From Plotosus lineatus (taxonomy: Eukaryota; Chordata; Actinopteri; Siluriformes; Plotosidae): a stretch of 64,000 nucleotides of DNA. The DNA lies in NCBI GenBank assembly GCA_024760905.1, contig CM045733.1:41155001-41219000 (forward strand), given 5' to 3'. Positions 24,201-36,584 of this stretch are shown here, piece by piece. Position 1 is the stretch's first letter. Each line of letters starts with the position of its first letter. The translations under genes were made by a program, and so were the position numbers. A model generated the notes under the pieces. It made no database searches and had not been told where the DNA came from. It saw only the letters and a list, made by a program, of their open reading frames with translations.

Positions 24201-27200
24201 AGGTGCAATTACACTTAATTCTCGTGCATAATTCCAGAAAAGCATGTTCCCCAGGGTCATACGTGCTCCCCCCAAATCACCCCCGCCCCCCCGGGCATCA
24301 TGCCGCACCCCCAGAAGCACTGCCTTAAAGGCAACCCCCATAAATGTATTTGAGAATTATTGCTGAAAACTGATGAAACACTACACTTCTGCATGACATA
24401 TTCTGATCGGCCATCTCACTTGAACAGGTATTTCGCCCAGACGATGCAGTGGATGGGTTCAGAGGGAGTGTTGCGGATGGTACAGCCAGGGAAAGTCTTC
24501 TGTGTGGGTTTGGGCTGACACTCATAGCACTCAGTCAGCCCCTACAAACAAATAAACAAACAAAAAATTCAAATGATAAATTCATACACAAGTTCTCAAA
24601 CAGGGTACCAACTAAGTGCAACAAAATTATCTGGATGAAAACATTCACAACAAAACGTCACTTCTTTCTGTCAACTCATCATCTCACCTTTTTGATTACG
24701 GTGACCTGACCAAGGTATCCAGCAGTCCCACTCTCAATCAAAGGAATATCTGCTGCCAGACACATCCTGTTCACGTGATTCCGGGCCGCTGAGGAAAATC
24801 CAAAACACGATAACAACCTTGGAACGAGTTTTCACCAACAACTAAATACGGTTGTATGCATTGTGTTAAAAATAGTCAATTTGCATACCTCGGTTATCCA
24901 GAGCGTTCATGACCAGCTGGAACTTTCTGAAGAACTCAACATTATAATCTGGACTGTGAGGAACAGAGTAGGTAGTGTAACAGAACACTCTCGGATCTCT
25001 CATAACCATCACATTAAACATATCTGACAGTTCTGAACAAACATACAGATTTTTTCCCCTTCTTGAATCACCACCTAATAATAGTGGAGGGGTTTGCATG
25101 TCCTAGAAGCTATGGTGTCGGGAGTATTATTCCACTGGGAGAGTCACCCAAGGCAAACAGGTCATAGGTGATGGTCCAAAAGACCTCTGTGACGAAGACA
25201 AAAAACAAGGACACGGTTTCCCTTGCCCAGACGCGGGTCACCAGGTTCCCCCCTGGAGTCAAGCCTGGAGGTGGGGCTCGAAGAAGAGGCAATGATGGTC
25301 AGGCTTCTGCCCAAGGAGCCTGGCCGGGCCCGGCCCGAAAAGGAGGCATGGGTCCGCCCTCCCATGGACCCACCACCTGTGGTAGGGGCAAAAGAGGTTG
25401 GGTGCAGTGTGAGTTGGATGGCAGCCGAAGGCATTGGTTCTGCTGGACCGATCCTCGGCTACTGACTCTGACATGGAATGTCAGCGCTCTGGTGGAGAAG
25501 CAGCTGGAGTTGGTGCATGAGGTGGAGAGATACTGACTAGATATAGTTGGACTAACCTCAACGCATAGCTTGGGCTCTGGAACCACCCATCTCGAGAAGG
25601 GCTGGACCTTATTCCGTTCTGGAGTTGCTCGTGGGGAGAGACGGTGAGCCGTTGTGCGCATACTTGTTGCACCCCGTGTCGGTGCCCACACGTTGGGGTT
25701 CTCCCCAGTTGATGAAAGAGTAGCTTCCCTTCGCCTTTGGGTTGGGGACGGGTCCTGACTGTTATTTGTGCTTATGCACCAAATGACAGTTCAGGGTACC
25801 CACCCTTCTTGGAGTCTTTAGGGGTGTGTTCGGGAACCCTCCCACAGGAGACTCACTCATTGTCCTGGGAGATGTCAACGCCCATGTGGGAAGCGATAGT
25901 GTGACCTGGAAGGTGTGATCACTAGGTACGAAATGGTGTTTTGTTGTTGGACCTCTGTGCTCATCACAGTTTGTCAAACATGAACACCATATTCGAACAT
26001 AAGGGTGTGCATAAGTACACTTGGCACCAGGACACCCTATTCCGCAGTTCGATGATTGACTTTGTAGTCATGTCACCGGACTTGCGGCCACATGTTCTAA
26101 ACACTCGGGTGAAGAGGGGAGCTGAGTTGTGAACCGATCGCCACCTGGTGGTGAGCTGGCTCTGATGGTGGGGGAGGTTACGCTCCAGACCTGGCAGGCC
26201 CAAGCGTGTAGTTAGGGTCTCCTAGGAACATTTGGCAGAGTCTCCTGTCAGAGAGACCTTTAACTCCCACCGCCAGCAGAGCTACAACCATGTTCCGAAG
26301 GAGGCAGGAGGCATAGAATCCGAATAAGCCATGTTTCGTGCCTCCACTGCTGAGGCGGCAGCCCATAGCTGTGGCCAGAAGGTTGAGGGTGCTTGTCGTG
26401 GTGGTAACCCCCAAACCCGCTGGTGGACACCTGTGGTAAAGGGGGCCACACAGCTGAAAAAGGAAGCCTATCGGGTTTGAAAAAGGAAGCCTATTGGCCT
26501 GAGGGACTTCTGAGGTAGCAGAGAGGTACAAGTGGGGAGCTGTTCACCTTGACAGGGGGTGTTGGGGAACGGAAGGAATACTTCGAAGATCTCCTCAATC
26601 CCACCAACATGCCCCCCGTGGAGGAAGAAAGTCCTGGAGGTTTGGGTGGGTGTCCACCCATCAGTTCAGCTGAGGTCACTGAGGTAGTCAAAAAATCCTC
26701 GGTGGTCGGGCTCCGGGGGTGGATGAGATCCACCCTGAATATCTCAGGGTTGTGGATGTTGTAGGACTGTATTTGGTGACATTTCTCTGGAACATCACGT
26801 GGTCATCTGGGACTGTACTTCTGGATTGGCAAACCAAGGTGGTAATAATCGTTTTTAGAAGTGGGACCGGAGGGTGTGTGTTTCAATTATCATGGAATCA
26901 CACTCCTCAACCTACCCAGAAAGTCTACGCAGGGGTACTGGAGAGGAGGAGCTGACCGATAGTTGAACCTCGAATTCAGGAGGAACAATGTGGTTTTCAT
27001 CCTGGCGTGGCACTCTCAACTAACTCTATACACTCCTAGCATCCTGGAGGAGGCATAGGAGTTTGCCCAATCTGTCAACATGTGTTTTGTGGATTTGGAG
27101 AAGGCTTTCGATCGTGTGCCTTGGATTATCTGGTTGGGCATGCTCTGGGAGCACGGCCTTACAGACCCATTGATATTGGCCATTAGGTCGCTGTATCACC

Positions 27201-29443
27201 AGAGAGAGTTTGGTCCATACTGGGAACAAAAGGACAAATTCGTTTCTGGTGAGGGTTGGAGTCTGCCAAGGCTGTCCATTATCACAGAGTCTGTTCATAA
27301 TTTTTATGCACCATTGCTCCTCCATGTTTAGCAAGGGACAGAAACACGCTGATGGCTTTGCAGCTACTCTTTACGAAAGTCAGCAATGGCTCTTTTACAT
27401 GCCTCTCACCTTAGACAGTGAGAGACAGGGCCCATCTTTGTTAACCCAGTTAGCTGCACTGGGGAGGGGGGGGTAGTGACAACCTTGGGGACAATGGGAC
27501 TCGAACCCCTAACCTTGGTATCAGCGATCCAGCGCCCTATACCACTACACCACCACTGCCCTCTATGGTTCTATAAACTTTTAAATTATTTTTATTTGTG
27601 TTTATTACATTTCTATGTTTGTAGCTTTTTGTTTGTTTTCAGTGTTGCAATGCATCTCTGTCTCATCATTAACATCATTGTATATTTCCTTGGGATAGAC
27701 TGGAACTGAAATCACTTCTTTTTGGTGACATGATGGCATCGTGGTTCACATGTTCACTTCACAGCAAAGACATCCTGGGCTTGGCCGTTTCTGTGTGGAG
27801 TTTGTATGTTCTCACTGTGCTTCCTGGTTTCCTCCTACAGTCCAAAGATAGACTTTTAAAGCTAAATGGCAGTTCCAAATGTTCCCATGTTGCAAGTGTA
27901 AATGGTTGTGTGTTGGCCCAGTTTTGTTTTCACAAGCAGTCTACCATTGCTCAGTGGACATTGAGACAGGCTCCAGACACCCTCTTTTTCTCTTCCTAAT
28001 TTTCATGCAAATTTTTCTTTTCGTCTTCCCATCTGTCTGCGCACATGACCTTTAATGGAGTTTTTAAATGGATAACAATTTTTATTCAATTTACCGACAG
28101 TTTTAATTAAAGGATGCTCAGTAATGCAAGAGAAAAAAACCCACAGAATCTGACAGCAACAATTTTAAACTCACTTCGTGATGCTGTCATGATACGCTAA
28201 GATATTAGCCGAAGGACAGAACCGCAGTGCGCTTTCTTTTGCCACCTGAAAGAGAAATAAATAAAATGAAGGATGTACACACACAAAGAACAGAGGAGGA
28301 GATGACGAAAACAGGAAGATGAGTGACTGTACCTGTGCTTTGGATTTTCCCACATGCTTCTTCTGGAAAAGAAACTGTCTGTTCAGATTGCTTACATCAA
28401 TAGTATCCAGGTCGATCTGCATTAAAACCAAAGATTAAAAACCAATAGACAATAACTCTTAGCAACATCTGAACACCTAAATCTCATTTGTCAGATTACA
28501 GAGCATACCACGGAAGGGGCATGAGCCATAATGTACCAAAGGTTCATATTAATGCTCTCGTTCTGATACATTATTGTTCCTACATTAACAATTTGAACAC
28601 AGAAATCAAGACCATGAATAAAGATTTTAAGTTTTTCAAGAAAGAAAAGAGTTATATGGTGAAGATTTCTGCAAATATATATTTATTTTGATATGCTATA
28701 ATCTTACAAGGGAATTTTGCTTCTGCATTCAACCCGAAATAAACGTGTGTACAGTCATCCCTTGAATATCACAGATAATGTAGACCAGACCTGGCCGCGA
28801 TATTCGAAAAACCGTGAAGTAGGAACGCCCCGGCCCATTCCTACCATGTTGTCTCATTTCTATGTTTTCGCGTCTATACAATATAAAGAAGTGTATATTA
28901 AACATTACACAGTTATATGCATATGTGAATACTGTAATGTATTAATATTTATATAGAATTTAAATATAAATATTTTAAATAATGTACTCAACAACTCTGA
29001 CAATAGCTCTTCGCCACCGTGCAGGACGTTCACAAACACTATACAGCAAGATCGCAAAATCACAAAAAATCCTGCGGGAATGTGCGAGGTAACAGCATTA
29101 CGCATTTAAGCCAATCAGCTTGCGAGATTGAGTTGAGTGGGCGGAAGGCAACAGCATCACGCGTCTAAGCCAATCAGCTTGCGAGATTGAGTAGAGTGGG
29201 CGGTCCCTGCCTGAACTGGGGAGGAGTTTGGAAACAATGAACGCAGCCTGCCTTGGGTCCCTGCCTTCCACCTGCTCAGATGTGAGTTTCAGCACGAATT
29301 TTGAATTTTTTATGAACATTTTTTTTAAATTTTTAGTTATTATTAAAATACCGCGATGTACAAGACCACGATGTTCAAATCGCGAAGTGGCAAAAGATGA
29401 CTGTATATGTGCGTGTATGCACACACACACACTCTCTCTCTCG

Positions 29444-29522
<79 letters not shown>

Positions 29523-30583
29523 GTGCGTGTGTGCGCGCCACTCCACCGGAAGTAGGCTCTTGGGTCCAAAAATGAAAAATTAGATTTTAACACAGTCAGA
29601 TAGAGGAGGCCCAAAGCTGCAAAATGCAGCAAAAAGTTTGTCAATACCTTGAAAACTGACAGAGCTATGCCATTTCTTGTGCCAGCATTCAACTAAAAAT
29701 TTCAAAAGACGTTTTATAGAAAAATGAGCACAAAGATTGCCCTTCTTCCAAGATCATTAGTCCTTAGCAACCAAACATTACCAATGCGCCTCGGCCATAT
29801 AAACTTTTAGAACAGATCCTCACTTTAATCTGACACGCCCTTTTTAACCCTACGAGTCACCGTGTTAACCCCCAAAAATTAACAAAAAAAAACAACTATT
29901 TTTTTCAGGATGGTTTATTCCAATAAGATCAAGTATGTATCTTTTTGACCATTTACATAAAGGTTCAAATGCCTTCAAATGATACTGATTGAAAAAAAAA
30001 CACGGTCAGGTTCAAACAATCACACTGAAATTAAGAAAATAATATATATAACAATATATAAGATAACCATAGAACAAAACTCTCCGATTTCTTTATACAA
30101 GTAAGCTTCATCAACTCTGCCCTCAGCATTATCACCCTAATCTATATCCTGCTCAGTAGATAATATCACATCTTCACAAACACCAGTCATCACACTTTTA
30201 TGAACAGATGCCTCTTCTTCATCAACATCAAAATCAAAATGTTCATCAACACAGCTGGCATAGTCATCATCAGTTTGATCATATGTAAAAGGAATGACAT
30301 ATTTAAGTATTCGTCAGGTCTTGACCAATTTTCGTACAAAACTAAACAATCCATGATCCAGCATGTCCAGTCCAGACAAGATTACACACAAATCAAATAA
30401 TCAAAAAAAAAATTCCATAATAGAATTTTGCATGAAGAGGAAAAATACCAATACAGTACTCATACAATACTCATTAAGTTTCTAAAGTACATAATACTGA
30501 GCATATGGGATTTTCTTTCACTGAATTGCAATGGAATCATGTCTTTTTCTTAATATTTCAGCAGTTCCAGCAAACCTGAGGTA

Positions 30584-30629
<46 letters not shown>

Positions 30630-30811
30630 TGAAAGCAGTGGGTGACTGCTCATTTGTGCATCTATCACACCATTTGCATTTGCCCCACTCCCTTCAGGCA
30701 CTACTTTTTTTTTCACATTTTATAGACCCACTCATACATATATTTTCTTCCATTCAAATTGCATTAGTTCATCTGGATGCTGCTCATTTAACCGTTTGCA
30801 CACTGTATGTT

Positions 30812-30846
<35 letters not shown>

Positions 30847-32276
30847 AATAATCTTCTTCAAAGCTGAATTCTAACGTCGAATTTAACATCTATACTAATG
30901 CTGCTAGACATCACAGATGACATGTCACTCTCCTTTTCCAGAAATTATGCGTATTCACAATCTTATAAATAAACTTACTGTTATTGAACAGAAAGTCGGA
31001 TACAAGTTCCACATGCAGTTAAACTAGAGTCAGGAAGTAAACCGAAAGTTAACGTGTGACGGGCACTGAGCATGTGCAAGCCCGAGCTGACCAATCACCG
31101 TGCTCGTTTCAAATCTTCCTAAGCAACTAGCCTGCATTGTTTACGTGCATATTGTCTATATAACCTTTATTTTATTCACTGAAACGGCATTTTAATATCA
31201 AAACAGTATCCAAAATGGAGAGACTACTCCACGACCGTTCTTCTGGTGTATGGATTATAGTGTGTCTTGTACCGAACTCGATGAATAATTGCAACGAAAA
31301 CCAGTAAGTTTGCTGCTGTTTATATCTAGTTTTATGAAGATACTACTCATAAAAATGGAAATAAGACATTTTTAGTGAGTTTTAGTCGATTTCACGTGAG
31401 CAAGAGATAGTTGAATACTTGTTTTAATAGTTTATGCAAAAATCCGAATTTCGATTAAAAAAATGGACCATTTTTACTTTTCTGGCCTTCATCTCAAATG
31501 TTCCGTGCGACAAGCAGCTACTTTCGGTAGAGCGTAGGGATGTCATTGACAATCGGAATATCGCCGATATAATTATGTCGATCGATAATCGATGCCTCTA
31601 AAAGGGGTATCGATACTTCTAACGTTACAGCTTCCTGTGTTCATGACAGCGTCTGCCATTTCATGCCATTCACATTTCATGCCATTTCAATGCCATTTCA
31701 ATGACACCTCTAGCAAATGGTACATCCCGCCTCTCCGCATGGTAAATGGTACGTCCCTGCTTCTAGTGTGCCGTTAGAGCGCGTGTTCTCAACAGCACAG
31801 AACATTTTGAACAAGAAGAGACACTTATCACTGGATAATGCACATATGTGCATCTTCTGAATCTATACATCTATTTTCGATTCCACATCATTGTGACACA
31901 CAGCGGAGAGCCAATCCTTTCTGTACTCCACTGTGTGGGCGGGTCCGATAGCTTCAAACTCCAACTTTATTGGATTATAACAACAGCCACAGACTGCGCG
32001 TGTTGTTTGAGTAAAGAGATAAATTTCCCTTGTTTTGATCGGCTCATTTCCACAAAGCCAAGCACAGCTGGCAAGCAAAGACAAATGGACGGACATGGAA
32101 AAACTTCAACCCACAGACCAGCTGATTGCCAAAACTTGGGACGTGCTTCCTGTCACATAAACAATGCAGCGTGTGAGTCCAATAAAATTAAAGCTTCAAG
32201 GTATCAGACCCGCCCACACAGTAAGGATTGGCTCATACACATACATATATACACATATATACACATACATATATAT

Positions 32277-32319
<43 letters not shown>

Positions 32320-33885
32320 CATACATATATACTAGTCCTTCTGAAAAAATTACCATATTGTGATAAAGTTCATTATTTTCTGTAATGTACTGATAAAAAT
32401 TCAACTTTCATATATTTTAGATTCATTGCACACCAACTGAAATATTTCAGGTCTTTTATTGTTTTAATACTGATGAGTTTGGCATACAGCTCATGAAAAC
32501 CCCAAATTCCTATCTCAAAAAATTAGCATATCATGAAAAGGTACTCTAAACGAGCTATTAACCTAATCATCTGAATCAACGAATTAACTCTAAACACCTG
32601 CAAAAGATTCCTGAGGCTTTTAAAAACTCCCAGCCTGGTTCATTACTCAAAACCGCAATCATGGGTAAGACTGCCGACCTGACTGCTGTCCAGAAGGCCA
32701 TCATTGACACCCTCACGCAAGAGGGGAAGACAAAGAAAGAAATCTCTGAGCGAATAGGCTGTTCCTAGAGTGCTGTATCAAGGCACCTCAGTGGGACGTC
32801 TGTAGGAAGGAAAATGTGTGGCAGAAAATGCTGCACAACCAGAAGAGGTGACCGGACCCTAAGGAAGATTGTGGAGAAGGGCCGATTCCCGACCTTGGGG
32901 GACCTGTGGAAGCAGTGGACTGGGCTACAGGTGCCGCATTCCCCAGGTCAAGCCACTTTTGAGCCAGAAACAGCGGCAGAAGCGCCTGACCTGGGTTAAA
33001 GAGAAGCAGCACTGGACTGTTGCTCAGTGGTCCAAAGTACTTTTTTCGGATGAAAGCAAATTTTACATGTCATTCAGAAATCAAGGTGCCAGAGTCTGGA
33101 GGAAGACTGGGGAGAAGGAAATGCCAAAATGCCTGAAGTCCAGTGTCAAGTACCCACACTCAGTGATGGTCTGGGGTGCCATGTCAGCTGCTGGTGTTGG
33201 TCCACTGTGTTTTATCAAGGGCAGGGTCAATGCAGCTAGCTATCAGGAGATTTTGGAGCACTTCATGCTTCCATCTGCTGAAAAGCTTTATGGAGATGAA
33301 GATTTCATTTTTCAGCACGACCTGGCACCTGCTCACAGTGCCAAAACCACTGCTAAATGGTTTACTGACCATGGTATTACTGTGCTCAATTGGTCTGCCA
33401 ACTCTCCTGACCTGAACCCCATAGAGAATCTGTGGGACATCGTGAAGAGAAAGTTGAGAGACACCAGACCCAACACTGTGGATGAGCTTAAGGCCGCTAT
33501 CGAAGCATCCTGGGCCTAAATAACACCTCAGCAGTGCCACAGGCTGATTGCCTCCATGCCACGTCGCATTGAAGCAGTCATTTCTGAAATGGATTCCCGA
33601 CCAAGTATTGAGTGCATAACTGAACATAATTATTTGAAGGTTGACTTTTTTTGTATTAAAAGCACTTTTGTTGTTGGTCGGATGAAATATGCTAATTTTT
33701 TGAGATAGGAATTTTGGGTTTTCATGAGCTGTATGCCAAACTCATCAGTATTAAAACAATAAAATACCTGAAATATTTCAGTTGGTGTGCAATGAATCTA
33801 AAATATATGAAAGTTTAATTTTTATCAGTACATTACAGAAAATAATGAACTTTATCACAACATGCTAATTTTTTGAGAAGGACTA

Positions 33886-33946
<61 letters not shown>

Positions 33947-36526
33947 TATACATACATATCTACATATATCCAGTGCCCTATAAAGGTTTTGCAGTCACGT
34001 GACTGCTGAGTAGCTGCCACCATATTGGGGTGAAAACAAATGTGTACTTACTTTGGAGGTTCCTTGTTTTTATGCATGGTAGATTATCTAAATATGCATG
34101 TTGACAGCCGTAATACAATCCCAGTGCTGTCCAAGCTCCCTGGTAATTATTATAATGATCATAAACAACAGTATATTCAAAAACTACGGTTATCAGGGCT
34201 AACAAATGACCCATACGTTTTGCCCGATGGTTTGTTTGTTCACTGCATGGATGAAGCAACGGACAGGATAACCTGGTTTAACATACCCAGATATCTATAA
34301 TTATTTGATTAATCGCACATCTGATTATACTCACGAGAAACTGAAAGGTTTCAAAAGGCTTAAAGTGTTGCAATCATTGTTAATGATTACTCCCCCGGAA
34401 CTTGGTATATTCCGGTTCTGTAATGCTTTGTGGGATTAAACAAGTGAAGCGGAAACTAAAGAACGGCATGTTTGTTGTGTGTGTTGGAACACGTATTAAA
34501 GACTGTTAAAGTTACATCTGGGAAGCCTATGAGTATTTTTTTATCTGGATGGGTTTCGGCACTTCGCGAGCATATTATAACCTGGAAAGCCTCTAATATC
34601 GCCCAAGGCAAGCTGTGTGAGGACACCACAGTATTAATCATGGCAAAGGTAATTATACTCACTTTTTTTATCATTTTGCCTACATTGTATATTAAAAGGA
34701 TACCTGTAGTGAAAGCGCTCATATTATACCTAATTTGATGTATCGTGTATAGCTAGTGACAATACACCTATAAGGCGTTTATTATATTCTCTCACAAGCC
34801 AGCTTTAAGCGATTTAAGGGCTTCACTAACATCAAGCTTTAGAGTACACGAGTTTTAAAACGGCGCATTTGAAGTGACGTCATATCGTTTACAAAGCCTC
34901 GACCGGAAGTGCGAGATTGCAATGTAAACGTAACGCTATATACAACACAAGCTCATGGAAACTTGGGGAAAAAAAACAGACATTATAGTAGTTTTTTTAA
35001 AACCATAGACGAATACAGTTTCATAGAAGGATTAGAATGTTATTTATATGAACCACTGAAGAAAGACTATCCACATTTAGTGAAATCGGACAAGGAAAGT
35101 GACGACTCGGAGGACGATATTGGAGAGTTGGCAGAAGCTCTTACACGGGAAAATCGTAGCAAACAACCAGCAAATATTTGGTGCTCTTGTGGAAAATGCG
35201 TGCATCAAAAAAACGATCAGGAGTGCTATTGTTGTAAAAAACATGAATTGCTTGAGGAAAATATACTGGCATTCTGCAACTGGCTATAAGACTGTCAACG
35301 ATGTTACATCACAATGACCTTTAACCCCGGTGAAAAGAAGCCAACATGTCCGTGCGCTCAACCTTCGTGAGCAACGAATGTCATATAGAAGAAAAGGAAA
35401 TGTGAACTTATAAATAAACTACCGACATCACGCGATGTTTAAAAGTTAATAATAAAGTATAGTGGATATTTTTGATGTAAATTTTGGGTACAGGTACCCT
35501 TTAAGCACAAACATGTGGACCTAAATCTATGAAGTATTATAACAGTTATATTATATATAATGTACATATTATAATAAAGACTGAATAGCATTTTAGCTGC
35601 CATCAGCTTATAAATGGACACCAGATATACAGTTAAATAGAATCAAACTGTGGTTAAGACAATAAATAATAATATATCTACTGATAAAAATTACTTGCCT
35701 CCAACAAAATGTTCGTTACATACACGACTGGTAGGAGCTGGTTGCCAAGCTTTCCTTTTGTTGTCGGTATCAGCTCTTTTCAAAGCAGAAATCCATTTCT
35801 CTCCTCGGACCTTATTAGCAGGAAATCTATGATATTTAACACCTGGTTTCTTTCCTCTATAATTTGTACAACCTACAGCAACACAGTTAAGTGCCATTTT
35901 GCACTTGTTTAATAAATAAATGCAGTATTAAACCCTTACACACGCTTGTGCTATTGTGTTGGGGCCAGAGTGAATGGTTTGTTTTCACACCAATAACAAA
36001 ACCTGCATTGGGATAATATATGCATGACATCAGCTGCAAAACCTCTATACCATCAGGCCACCACTGCCCACATTCCAAAAATTAAATAAACCAACAATAT
36101 TTAACATTCTATAAACTGTCACCTAAACCTGAGTATTCCAACACTTTTCGACAGATGCGGATATCAAAAACGATAGTGAAGAGTCCCTTTAAATCTACTC
36201 GGACCAGTATAATGTTTAATCATTCATTTACTAATAAATTTACAGTGTACTGTAATATGTACTGTATCAGTGTAGTATGGGTATAATTACTCTGTAAACG
36301 GAATTCAAAACACTATATCCTCAGTCTTTCACATAAAGTTCAGATCCTTCTCTCACATCAAATGAAATGTATGAAAATTTCAAATACAGTATGTTCAATT
36401 CGTAAACAAAGTAAATTGGTGCAGTTAAAATCAAAGTCATCATTCAAGTCTTTGATATTTATACCTATATTGTAAGATTTAGCAGCACAACACTTAACGT
36501 TGTAATAGTATATAAGTAAAATATTT

Positions 36527-36584
<58 letters not shown>

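Noticed and set aside
25085..27325. A host gene with [15 protein letters not shown] motif in uba2 intron 3
   Set aside because: The motif is reverse-transcriptase motif A and the surrounding sequence matches the LINE at 52347-54978.
34909..35289. A P2X7 receptor gene
   Set aside because: Only the C-terminal Cys-rich domain resembles P2RX7; no channel ectodomain or membrane segments are near.
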